A stretch of DNA of 64,000 nt from Polychytrium aggregatum (Eukaryota > Chytridiomycota > Chytridiomycetes > Polychytriales), in the NCBI RefSeq assembly GCF_025602895.1, contig NW_026516211.1:744001-808000 (forward strand), read 5' to 3'. The notes beneath the pieces were generated by a model. The model saw nothing but the letters and a program-made list of their open reading frames with translations. It did no database searches and was not told the DNA's origin. The translations under genes were made by a program, and so were the position numbers. This document shows positions 1 to 10,713 of the stretch, piece after piece (positions within the stretch are counted from its first letter, which is position 1; every line of letters begins with the position of its first letter).

Positions 1-6
1 AATGAA

Positions 7-3000
7 TTAGTTCTGCGACGAAGCGATCATGTTCAAGGCACTGCCAGCCTTGAACCATTCGATTTGGTCCTCGCTAAGGGTGTGCTTGACGTCAAGGTGG
101 AATGCTGTGCCGTTCTTGGGAGTGACGCGGATCTTCAGAGGAGAGCCAGGGGCGATGGTTCGGAGTCCGACGGTCTCGACAGTGCATCCCTCGGTGATCA
201 AGTCGTAGTCGGCAGGGTTGGCAAAGGTCACGGGCAGAACGCCTTGCTTCTTGAGGTTGGTTTCTGTCGAGAGATTTGTCGCAAACGAGGACCGATTTCA
301 GTCGGGTCGATAAACGAACGCATGGGCATCAACAAAAAGCAATGTGACTGAGAGCAACAGAACGAGCCCGAAGAGAGCTCTGCGACACAGGATCACAAAG
401 GCAAGGGGTGACCACTTGCACACAATCCTAGCATAGGCAGGAGTACTGACCATGGATGCGAGCAAATGATCTCGAGATGATCATCTTGCAGCCGAGATAG
501 CGGGGTTGCTGGACAACGACACGCCGAGTTAGTGCTGCTTATAGTAACGACGGTGGCGCAACCATGATCGAGGCGATGCATCGAGTAGCGCACCATAGCG
601 GCGTGCTCGCGCGCAGATCCTTCGCCATAGTTGGAATCGGCCACAACGACCCAGGGAACGCCGGCGCTCTTGTAGGCGCGAGCGACTTCGGGGATAGCTC
701 CCTCCTAAAGGCCCCCCCCCAATCCAAAGCCCACAGAATCAATGTTAGAGACTGAGGGAGGATGCAGATCGAGGCAGGGTTCCATGCTGTCGTTGGTGTC
801 AGGGGTACTTGCCGATCCATCGAGCTCGTTGGTGACAACGTTCACTTTGCCGTTGAAAGCGTTGGTGGCCCCAATGAGGGTGTTGTTGGCGATGTTCTCG
901 AGGTGGCCCTTATACTACGTCAGAGAAACAAGCACCGATCAGGACTCTGCAGCCGCCGTGTCAGCCACGGATCAATCTGGGAGGATACATGATCTATAAC
1001 TGACCTTGAGCCACTTTCCAGCAGCGCTGCAACAGGATTCGCAAAAGTGTCAGCCTAAATCGCCCCTTATCATCCGAGCATATGACCGTACAAGCTCAAT
1101 GCATGTGGCCGGCAGTCGAAATCCCGAGACAGGGTACGAACCTAATGTGATCGGTTGTGCACTTGCCCTGAACTTTGACGAGGACCTTCAGGTCGGCAAA
1201 CTCTTGGCCATCCCACTGAGCGAAAGGGTCCAGGATCTGCAGGCGCGACGATTGTGGATCGATGGTGATGGTGGTGTCCTTCTGGACAGTAGTCACCTGC
1301 AGAGACTCACGGCCTGGAGTAATCGGCGAGGACACGAAAAAGGGTAAATGACTTGTCCCAGAACAAAGCGATTGCAAGTCGTGTGCCTACCCTTGATGAA
1401 TCCCTCGGAAGGAAGATCGCTGCCCTTGGGGGGCTCGAACTTGAAAGCGTTGCCCTGGGCATCCAGCAGCGTGTCCGTCACTGGGTTGAAGGAAAGCTTG
1501 CCGGAGAAGGCCATGGCGGTAACAATGTCCGGCGAAGCCAAGAAGTTCATGGTCTTGGAGAAGCCATCGTTGCGCGACTTGAAGTTGCGGTTGAAGGAGG
1601 TCAGGATGGCGTTCTCCTGGTTCTGGTCGATGTCCGTGCGCTTCCACTGGCCAATGCCTAGCAGACGATCGCAGAAGGATCAGAACCGGTGTCAAGCGAC
1701 AGCAGCTTCGAGCCACACGAGATACCTCTGCTTGTGAGCGACGGGCGGCGACAGAGACGTACAAGGGCCACAGGCGTTGGCAAGCACTTTGCCACCGACG
1801 CTGGAAAGAGCATCGGTTTGCCCGTCGCGCTCGACTGTTGCGCGAATTTGCTCTGAGCCAGGGGTGATAAAGAATCCGGTCTTGGTCTTGAGCCCCTTGT
1901 CTGCAGCCTGATGGGCGATTGACGCGGCACGAGACCTGCGCGGAGGACAGGCGCAGTGAGCGATACAGAAGAGAGCCTTGTGGACAAAGTGCACAGCAGC
2001 GCACGTTCTTACATGTCTTCATAGGAGCTGTTGGTGCAGCTACCAATCAGGCAGACTTTGACCTCATCCTTCCAGCCGTTTTTCTTGACGAGATTTGCAA
2101 ACTGCGAGATGGGGGTGGCGGCGTCTGGTTGCGTTGTGATCGAGCATGCTTAGAATATTGACTGAAGTCGGCCGATCGAGCGGTTCCGATCCACCCACTG
2201 CTTTGCTCGGCCAGAAAAGCATGCCCGACCAAAAATCACGCTCGGCAGTGATACCTGGAGTAAAGGGCCCGTTGATGTGGGGCTCGAGCTCAGAGAGGTT
2301 GATTTCGATCACCTGGTCGTAGTGGGCGTTCTTGTCGGCGCGCAAGAAGCCGAGCGAAGCTACATTGTCGACTGCCTCGGCAATGTCAGAGCGGTGAGTG
2401 GCTCGCAGGTAGCGGCCCATGCTCACAGAGTAAGGGAAGACCGATGTGGTGGCGCCAACCTCGGCTCCCATGTTGCAGATGGTGGCCATGCCGGTGCAAC
2501 TCAGGGAATCGGCGCCCGGACCAAAATACTCGAGGATGTGGTTGGTTCCACCCTGCATCGCATAAGATTGCCGATTTTCGCCATCGGCAATCGGGATGAT
2601 AATTAGCTGACCGTGCACGAGCTACTCGAGGCAGAAGCGCGGCATATCTAGCCGCAAGGTCACAGACACGTCGTTCATCCAGGGCTGCGATAGTACCGAG
2701 TCGACAACAGACCTGAACGGTAAGAAGGCCAGCTAGACGAAGGATCACATCTTTGGGTGAGGTCCAGCCGCTGAGCTTGCCGGTCAAATGAACACCGATG
2801 ATCTTGGGCGCCTTGAGCTCCCAAGGGATGCCTGCCATGGCGTCGACGGCATCGGCGCCACCGACTCCGATGGCGAGCATGCCAAGACCACCGGCATTGG
2901 GGGTATGGGAATCCGTGCCGAGCATGAGCGTGCCGGGGGCGGCATAGTTCTCGAGGACAATCTGGTGAATGATGCCTGGGTTGGGTGGAAACGGTTCCCG

Positions 3001-4186
3001 ACGAGCGTTACCGACCTGTCATATCCCAACAACAAACGCCTCGCCAACAGCCAAACTCGATCCCGTACCACTTCCAGGCTTCCAAAAGGAGATTCCAAAC
3101 TTCTCAGCGGCGGACTGCAGGAAGTTGAAGATCTCGCCGCTTGACTCCAGAGAGCGAGCCACATCGCGGTCGCCACCTTCGTATGCTTCAATCAGATGGT
3201 CGCAGTGAATCGAGCTGGGCACTGTAGCGATGCGCGAGAAAGTGTGATCAGCAAAATGAAGCACAATATTATCGGGAATCACAGAGAATCACAAAGCAGC
3301 GAAACATCGAGCACATATCAGCTTGGAAGCTGTTATGACAAAAATCGCCAGCATCAGGATGCCCGCGCCTCATACCGGCAGTGGACTTGCGACCAGAGAG
3401 CATAAACTGCAAGACAGCAGTTTGGGCGCTTGCATCTGTTCGAAAAGAACAATCAGGTTGGAGGTACAGCTAATGTTGGCATCTGTGCAGGCGGTGCCAG
3501 GCGGTGCCAGGCGCGCGACATGCACCACCGATGGGAACTCTGATGCGAACCTTGCATGGCGACACGGTCTGGATTCCATCACCAGAGTGGAAGGGAAGCC
3601 GGATGATCGACGTAGAGTAAAGAGCATAGATGGATCAGCTGGTGCTTGAAACCGCGCTCGATGGGCAGATCAAGGCACTGGACTGCAAAGCTGCAGAAAC
3701 CATTGATCCGTCTCAAAGCAAGCCCCGATTCTGTATCCAGATCGCCACGGGGAACGCACCAGGATTCAGCTTAAGGTACGTTTCGCCACGGATGGGATTG
3801 CATCCCTTGGCTTCCGAAAGGTGCGAGTATAGGATCTTCTCGGCCAAGGTCAGGGGCCGATCTCCGACAGACTGGCGCACTACAGCCAGGTTGTCGACCA
3901 GGCGCTGATAGGGCGGAATCCCATTTCGGGCATGGGAAGCAAAAGCTCGCTGGGCAAGCGAGGCCTTGTGCTGCAGGATAGAGCCGTCCTGCGGTCAGTA
4001 TTTGCGACCTCCTATGGATCGGCGGCGGTGCTGCTGCTGATATCCAGTGCCGAGATGGAGGCGACATGGCAGAAGGCGGCAGCTCTCACGCCAACGGAGT
4101 GGACGAGGCGGCGAATGAAGCTCACGCATACGCACCAAGGCAGGCACATGGCGTCTGGACGCCAAAGTCAGGAAAGCACACGACAT
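7..4186 (-). CDS. ACO1: Aconitate hydratase, mitochondrial (16 exons)
   Basis: Converts citrate to isocitrate in the mitochondrial TCA cycle, using a [4Fe-4S] cluster. Exons, all in phase and giving 781 residues: 4186-4136, 3988-3760, 3568-3551, 3435-3376, 3221-3069, 2975-2713, 2552-2255, 2124-2013, 1935-1763, 1657-1391, 1313-1142, 1026-1005, 914-813, 704-594, 508-451, 263-7. The first exon plus the start of exon 2 make an Arg/Ala-rich presequence ([17 protein letters not shown]...). Family motifs are present: [38 protein letters not shown] with the first cluster Cys, ANACGPCIGQW with the other two, [23 protein letters not shown] and [15 protein letters not shown]. Two exons are only 18 and 22 nt long. 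The intron after 813 has a GC donor (G|GCAAGT). The length matches the family. The start was chosen because it gives a targeting peptide in phase with a consensus donor. Confidence 0.97.
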
Positions 4187-4778
4187 CGTAAGGCTCTCGT
4201 GCAGAAGAAAGTCGATGCTTGGAGATGGCCGGGACGGAAGGAGCGGGAGGGCGCCGGGTTTTTTATCGGGCCCTGTGAGATGGAGATACGGCAGATCTTG
4301 TGACACCCAAAATGAAAGGGCACAACATCTGTTGGAACCAAGACATGTATACACCTACCCACTCATTGCCATCATGGCCAAACAATGTGTCCAAGGAGAC
4401 TGAGGGAGTGGTTGCCTTTGGGAATGCATCCTGGAAGCAAGGGAAGGGATATGCATCCAGCCCACGGAGACTCAGGTTCGCTCGGTATTTTGAGCAGCTC
4501 ATACACCACCAGAGACGGCCGGGTGTGCTTGGTGGACGAGTTCAGCACATCCCAGGTCTGCAATTCCTCCAAAGTAAACGATAAGGGGCCGATGCTCATC
4601 ATTGAACATTCGTCTGGGGCCGTGGGGCTGCTCGAAAGAGATGAATGGCTTTTGTCGAGGCATCCCATTTCAGCTTGCAAGCGCCGCAGTCGCGGGCAAT
4701 GCCCCTTTGCTTAGATCTCCACAGGCTCGGATCTCCCTCCCGCCGTCTGTCAAGCTGCGAGGCTCTCCATCTCAGCCA
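4187..4778. promoter_or_regulatory. Divergent intergenic region, aconitase / LYR protein
   Basis: These 592 bases separate the start codons of the aconitase gene (minus) and the LYR-motif gene (plus), so they should hold both promoters. I see no TATA element at a convincing distance from either start and no credible open reading frame. A short T run lies near 4258-4264. Confidence 0.5.
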
Positions 4779-5069
4779 ATGCCTTCTCCTTCGTCCCCAC
4801 TGCAGCTGTACCGCAGCGCTTTGCGGACAATTCGACTGTGGCCCGAATCTCACCGGCGGAGACTTGCTCTCAATGCACGGGAGCTGATGGAATTGTATCG
4901 GGACGAAACCGATGCTGCCGTGATCGAGGCCTTGGTCCGAGACGGCCACTACGACCTAACGATCATCAGGAGCATCAGCCAACTGGATTCTGCCCGCCGG
5001 GACGCCCTGTTCAAAACTTTGGGCGAGCCCGAAGGACGACACTGGCTTCCGATATCATGGGCTCGCTGA
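4779..5069 (+). CDS. LYR-motif (Complex1_LYR) protein, LYRM9-like
   Basis: A single-exon, 96-residue protein. The signature is near the N-terminus: SPLQLYRSALRTIRLWP, i.e. L-Y-R followed by a basic amphipathic helix and a downstream aromatic residue. A second helix (LNARELMELYRDETD) and a third (DGHYDLTIIRSISQLD) complete the three-helix bundle of the family. LYR proteins are small mitochondrial adaptors. They bind acyl carrier protein and help Fe-S cluster assembly or respiratory-complex assembly. The LQLYR context and the spacing to the last helix look most like LYRM9, but the subfamily is uncertain. The ATG at 4779 is the last in-frame Met before the motif. An upstream in-frame Met at 4602 would add 59 low-complexity residues and is less likely. 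The partner across the shared upstream region is aconitase, an Fe-S enzyme. Confidence 0.75.
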   Translation: MPSPSSPLQLYRSALRTIRLWPESHRRRLALNARELMELYRDETDAAVIEALVRDGHYDLTIIRSISQLDSARRDALFKTLGEPEGRHWLPISWAR

Positions 5070-5563
5070 AGATCCTACAGATCCCGACTGGGGACGATCC
5101 AGCGATCTCTGAGGTCCGCACCAGCCAGTTCAAGGCAGCAGCATCCAGGACCCCAAGAGCCTCGACGGCGTCCATGTAGATTACTCCTTTCCCAAACCAA
5201 TAGAGCGTTTGCAGATCGTACCGTGAATCAGGATACCCTGTGTTGAGTCGATGCCTAACATTTCCTGAATACAAGCTACAATCGAAACCACAATCGCATT
5301 CGCAACCACAATCGCTCGCCTCGCAGGCGCTGGCCAAGGAACATCCACTCCCGCTCCGAAAGGCGGCGCTCTGGTTGATCCTTTGGCCAGCCCGAAGAAC
5401 ACAGCGATCACCCATAGCGCACTTTGCCCGCCCCGCCGCTGCTGTGGCCGATCTGTTGTTTCCCGCCAAGGCGGCTTTGGCGGTGTCGACAGCTCCCGCC
5501 TATAAGATGCTGGCATGATCCGAGCACCATGGCACCGATCGGCACCGATAAGACAACGGCCCG
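5070..5563 (+). promoter_or_regulatory. Upstream region of the zincin-like gene with TATA element
   Basis: This intergenic stretch has no credible gene. A TATAAG element lies at 5501-5506, about 60 bases before the next start codon, and is a good core-promoter candidate. A short run of degenerate CACAATCGCA-like repeats lies near 5278-5312. Confidence 0.5.
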
Positions 5564-6998
5564 ATGAACCCCGCCCCGCTTCGATCATGGATACTGGCTA
5601 TTCTTGCCTTCTCGGCGCTATGGCCGCTCTGCATGGCTTTCCAGGTCCTCCATCTACAACCGCATTCGCTGATGACGGGCCGGCCCCGCTTCGATTTGGT
5701 GCACCACCCGCACAAACGGGGACTTTCGCCCGCCTCTCACCAGCTCGATTTCCATTGTGCAAACGGCACGGCCCAACTCACCACCTTCTGCAGCTTGGCC
5801 GAGCTGGCCGCCAACAGGGCACTCTCGAGAATCACTGCCGCAATCCGCTTCCGTCGCCCGATACAGGTGACTTTCAACATCACCTCATTTTGTGCGAACA
5901 GCACCTCGGCCGACCCATCCCACTGTCTCCAATCCTCCAAGACACTCGGTTTGGCATCGCCGACCAAGTGGTATAGTTGGGATCACCACACGACGGACAC
6001 AGTCGCTGCGGGAATCGATGTCGACTATGTCTATCCTAGCGCATTGGCAAAGCAGTTGCTCGCGCAGGACCCTGGCGGTCCAGCCAACGACGGCGACATC
6101 GCCGCAGTCTTCAATTCCGACTGCAACTGGCTGATGAAAGATCACGATGGCCGGATTTACCGGTCCCTGGCGCTCCTGAATCGCACCAACCAAGCAGGGA
6201 CATGCAGCGACAGCACTGTATCCTACGACCTGGAGCAGATCGTCCTCCACGAACTGATCCATGGGCTAGGCTTCCTGAGCAGCTGGTATCCCTGGCTCGG
6301 CAATGCTTCCGTTCTGCTGCCGTCGCAGCCAATCATGTCGAGCAACCATGCGGCCTACATCGGGCTGACGAAGCCGTACATCTTCAACAAGTGGATGGCA
6401 ACGGTCGATGGCCAGTGGCTGCGTCGCTACGAGCTGGCCATCCTCCGGGCATCAGACGCTGCTGCCCAAACCAGCGCCGGCCCAGACAGAACCAGCGAAA
6501 CTTGGATGGACGCCTTCATGGCCAGCCCAGGACGAGTCCTTGCCGAGAAAATGATGAGCAACTATGGGACACGTCCTGGCCGGCTAGTCGTCTGGTTCAA
6601 TGACACCGAAACCCGCCGAGGACGATACGCCAGGCTCTTTGCATCATCGCAGTTCCTCGATGGCTCCACGCTGTCGCACATTGATGCAAGCAGCTACCAA
6701 GGCACGGCCGAGTTCCTGATGAGTAAGTTCCATGGCCAGAGGCGGGAGCAGCATTTGGAACGCATATTCTCGCTCACGCACTTGGTTTGCTCTGGTGCTT
6801 GTCTGCGCTGGCTTATGTCATGATCGTTTAGGAGCGACCTCCATACTCACACCGATGGTTTCTTGCGTGTGGACGAAAGGGCCGTATGCCACAGGCAATG
6901 TTCTGCTGGACGATTACATCCCCAGAGGCAGGCGTGGCCCTATTGGTCGGATCGCCCTGAGTATCTTGGCGACAATGGGATACCCGATAGCCATGTGA
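5564..6998 (+). CDS. Secreted zincin-like protein with HELIHGLGF motif
   Basis: Two exons (5564-6722 and 6832-6998, in phase) give 441 residues. The N-terminus is a signal peptide (MNPAPLRSWILAILAFSALW). The mature part has several N-glycosylation sequons and paired Cys, as expected of an exported protein. Around residue 228 it reads LEQIVLHELIHGLGFLSSW, an HExxHxxGF zinc-site motif. The position where a classical metzincin has its third ligand (HExxHxxGxxH/D) is Ser here, so the third ligand, if there is one, must lie elsewhere. I recognise similar fungal and bacterial secreted proteins with a HGLGF motif but no characterised family name. Hydrolase activity is inferred. It lies directly upstream of the M36 fungalysin on the same strand, so both may serve extracellular protein breakdown. 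Confidence 0.85.
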
Positions 6999-7289
6999 CG
7001 AGGGAATTGTCTACGGAGAGACGATTGTCGATGGAGGTGATTTTCTATGGAGCGGATTGTCTATGGGAGAGCGGATTGTCAGGAAGAGACGATTGTCAGG
7101 AAGAGAATAGGCTTGGCCAAGAGAATGCCATCCCCGAGATTGGCTTGGATTGTCCTCACCTCCCGTTGCTGGACGAGGGGCTGGCGCCAACAATGTGATC
7201 GGTATCTCAGAGACTGATATAAACTCCAGGAAGGAGAGCGTTCGATTCTTCGAGGGTTCTGCTGCCGTACTTGTCAGAGCAGTTGGACG
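6999..7289 (+). promoter_or_regulatory. Fungalysin promoter: GATTGTC cluster and TATA box
   Basis: This 291-base gap follows the zincin-like gene. GATTGTC or a one-base variant occurs about six times between 7005 and 7155, mixed with AGAG-rich spacers. A TATAAA box is at 7218-7223, about 67-72 bases before the fungalysin ATG. The heptamers are well placed to be an activator site, but that is inference. Confidence 0.5.
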
Positions 7290-10046
7290 ATGAAACCATT
7301 CCTGGTTATCGTACTGTCGGCGGCGACGCTTGTCTCTCTAGCCCGCTCCGCCTCGGACGCATCTGCATCGCCCGGATCGTCCTCGAGTGGCCCGAATATA
7401 GCATATCATCAACCGCCGCATCGCACACTTGTCGATAGCGACAGTGATGGTGAGTCGTTTCTTGGTTCGCCAACGGGCAAACTGAACCGACGCTCGTCAG
7501 GATCCGATCTGCAGCAACGGTTCCTCAAGTTCACTGCCGAGACTTTTCTGAAAACCAACCTGGCCAGTGATACCGACCAGCCCGAGTTCGAGACAACCAC
7601 ATCGTATGTAGAGATCCTGTTGGTTTCGAGTATCCTCACCCTGGGGAACCGACGATATGCATGCCGTGCGCTAGCGAAAGCGAAGCTGTCATGGAAGAAG
7701 TGCTTGGCTGTGGGAACGGACGGGTTCGGATTGCCATTCCGCCTCCAGCCTCCAGCCTCCATGCCCAAGTGTGTCCATTCACCGCTTCGGTGCGCTAAAC
7801 CTTTGATTTACGCTCAGATTTCAAGACACCCACAACGGTGTATATCACCACTACGCCGTGCAGACCTACGATGGCCTTCCGATCGCAAACGCCGTCTCGG
7901 ACGTCCACATCAATCCCAGGGGCTCGGTGTTCCTGGCGGGAGCGTCGTTCGTTCCAACGTCGAGCATCCAAAATCTGGCTCATAGGCGGGCCGATGTCGC
8001 AACCCTGACGCCGATCGAAGCCATCGAAGCACTCGGTCGACATCTGGGCTATCCTGCCGGCAGCACGGCCAATGCTACGATCCAGTATCCGGTTGCAAAC
8101 AATACAAATATCCTGCGCGTTTTCGGGGTGTCGTTTTCGACATCCTCGGTGAGTGTCCAGCTCAAATACTATGCCCTCGATCAAACCCTCATCAAAGTCT
8201 GGGATATCAACACACCCATGGTCGACCCCGAGCACTGGTATAACGCCTTCGTGTCCGTTACGGACGGGTCCGTCGTTGCCCTGACAAACTGGGTCAACAA
8301 GGCCACCTCGTCCGTCCCAGACGCCTACTACGATGTCGTCCCCATTGAGAATCACTCGATTACCGAAGGCCGTGTGATGATCATGAGTCCATGGGATCTG
8401 AACTATTCCCCATATGGCTGGCACAGCAACTTTGACGATGGCAGCCCTGACTATTCCGCGAATGTCACAACGATCGGGAACAACGCTATTGTCCAGGAGA
8501 ACTGGGCGGCACTAGCCGATCCCTTCTACAATTTCCGGCCGCGTGGCCTCAACAGGACGTTCAACTTCACTCTGGATCTGACCGTCGACCCGACGCAGGG
8601 TGGAAACGTAAACGCCTCGATTGCCCAGGCTTTCTATCTTGTCAGCCTCCTTCATGATATCTTTTGCCGGTTCGGATTCACGGAGGCAGCCGGAAACTTC
8701 CAGTTTGTCAACTTTGGCAATCAAGGACAGCCGCTGGATCCCGTGGTTGTCAATGTGCAAGATGGCAGTGGATTTAACAACGGTATGTCATTTGCGCATG
8801 ATGCGCCCTGCCTCAGTTGACTGCTTCGCCTAAGATATCACCCATCGTATCGCTCATTGCCTTGCCTAACATATCGCCCATCGTATCGCCCATCGTATCG
8901 CCCATCGTATCGCCCATCGTATCGCCCATCGTATCGCCCATCTTGTAGCCAACTTTGCTACCCCGCCCGACGGCCAGCCGCCTCTGCTTCGGGCTTACAT
9001 ATTCACAGTGACAAATCCCCGACGGGATGGTGCCCTTGATAATAGCATCATGATCCACGAATTTGGACATGGAGTCTCCAACAGATTGACGGGAGGCTCA
9101 GCCACAGCGAACTGTCTGACAACTCCCATGTCCCTCGGGTTGGGCGAAGGCTGGAGCGACTGGCTCTCGATCGCCCTCCAGAACAATCCAAACACGACCC
9201 GAAACGACCTCTTTTACATTGGCGCCTATCCGTTCAACAGATCGGTTCGGAACTACCCTTACACAACCAACATGAGCGTCAATCCGAGCGTGTACTCCTT
9301 GTTACAAAACACAGGTCGGATTAACTACACCGAGCCCCACAGCATGGGCGAAATATGGACTTCGATGCTTTGGGAGGTCTATTGGAACATGGTCGACAGC
9401 AGCGGCTTCGCCGACCCAAAGTACCTGAACATGACTGCCGGAAACACACTTGCAGTAAGTCCGCCACGCATCTTGGGCCGACGTCCCGTCCGTTGCTCTG
9501 TACGCATGCATTCATATGTCATCTGCTGCTTTGGAAGTGCCAGACTGACACAAGTGCACGGCTCTAAAAATGGCATTGATGTTCTTGCACATTGCCGTGA
9601 CGTCACAACGGGATATCGTTGGCTCTCCCTCGGCTGTTCTGGCTGGATCCGTATCAAAGTATCTCATGGTCATTGATGGCTTCAAGCTTCAGCCCTGCAA
9701 CCCTACCTTTGTGGCGGCTCGCAATGCGATCATCAAGGCAGATCAAGTCAACACGGGCGGAAAGTACTTTTGTCATATCTGGAGAGGCTTTGCGAAGCGT
9801 GGCCTGGGATACTCCCAAGTCGATATTACTGCTGGCAGTGGAGGCTATGTCGACTACTTTGATTTGCCGCCGAGCTGCAGTGGCCAGGCAAACCACACCG
9901 GCGCACTGACGCTGGGTTTACAGACCAATGAGCTGGCCTCCAACTCCAGCTCACACGGCCTATCCTCTCGACAAAGCAGCCGCGATTTCGTTGCCTTGTA
10001 TATCGCAGCACTCGCTGCAGTCTATTTGATCCATGCCCGGAATTAG
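7290..10046 (+). CDS. Fungalysin, M36 metalloprotease, possibly GPI-anchored
   Basis: Four exons (7290-7603, 7818-8782, 8949-9454, 9660-10046) stay in phase and encode 723 residues. The order is: signal peptide ([20 protein letters not shown]); propeptide with the FTP-type inhibitory region ([11 protein letters not shown] ... [20 protein letters not shown]); then the M36 catalytic domain. The catalytic domain contains [11 protein letters not shown], the zinc motif [13 protein letters not shown] with HEFGH ligands and catalytic Glu, and GEGWSDWLS carrying the third ligand Glu. LQPCNPTF and [22 protein letters not shown] are typical of the family's C-terminal half. The last 15 or so residues ([15 protein letters not shown] then HARN) are hydrophobic after a Ser-rich linker, which looks like a GPI-attachment signal. 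That would be unusual for a fungalysin. The enzyme cleaves extracellular protein and the propeptide is removed on activation. Exon 2 to 3 is interrupted by an intron filled with a 12-bp tandem repeat. Confidence 0.95.
8835..8942. repeat. 12-bp minisatellite in fungalysin intron 2
   Basis: The unit TATCGCCCATCG is repeated head to tail six times from 8872 to 8942, with two decayed copies at 8835-8858. It fills most of the 166-base intron (8783-8948) and runs to within a few bases of the TTGTAG acceptor. The unit length is a multiple of three, so all frames stay open. This produces the spurious Tyr-Arg-Pro-Ser repeat reading frame. Confidence 0.95.
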
Positions 10047-10713
10047 CCGATTCCCAGAGGTTCACTGCTTGGTCGGAACGAAACGGGACAACGTGTCCCT
10101 GAGCGTCCTGAATGGCCTGTAGGCTCCAGTGAACAAGCCGTGCGATTGTTTCCTGTCTAGTTGACAGTCTCCTGATTTCGTTGGCTTGGTCTTGAATACA
10201 CTCGGTTGATCTCCTGTGGCGATGTGGGAGTGTAGTGCGTCCACTCGATGTGTGAGTGTGATGGATGCACTCGATCCTCTGGACCACTCCATGGTGCATC
10301 AATATCGGGATACTCGGCCTTCCCGAGTCGCTTGGCTTCCCGGCACTGTGTGCACACCTGGAGATCGAGTCGCTTGAATCGCCGTCGTCGGGTCAGGCTG
10401 AAGTACGGCTGCTTGTCCAGTGTTCATCTATTACTGCAGACCAAGGACCTTGTGGGTGCTCTGGATCCACTTGGTCGCTTGGCTGGTGTCTTCGCTTGCG
10501 GGGAGCCATCTGTGCGAGAAAGCGTCCTTGATTCAGATCCAGAAACCCACCACTGAACTGGCATGGCCAGCGTACAATGTTTGAGGCAACGAGGTATTTG
10601 TTCAACGACCAAAACTCGTTTTATTTCATTGGCTCCATAAACAGTGGCACTCTGCTTCATTTTGTGAACATTGTCGCAGCGAAACAATGTCTGAGCTAAT
10701 AGCTTGTCGCCGG
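10047..10713. other. Convergent 3' intergenic region
   Basis: This is the 3' flank of the fungalysin (plus) and of the F-BAR gene (minus). No supported gene. TTTATT at 10620-10625 reads AATAAA on the minus strand, about 90 bases past the F-BAR stop codon, and is a likely polyadenylation signal for that gene. Confidence 0.5.
10620..10625 (-). terminator. Poly(A) signal of the F-BAR/SH3 gene
   Basis: AATAAA on the minus strand, about 90 bases downstream of the TAG stop of the F-BAR gene. Confidence 0.5.

Noticed and set aside
8872-8942. CRISPR-like array
   Set aside because: Units are contiguous with no spacers, and the host is a eukaryote.
8857-9070. Open frames with Tyr-Arg-Pro-Ser or Gly-Asp-Thr-Met repeats on either strand
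   Set aside because: They are translations of the 12-bp intron minisatellite. The unit length is a multiple of three, so every frame stays open.
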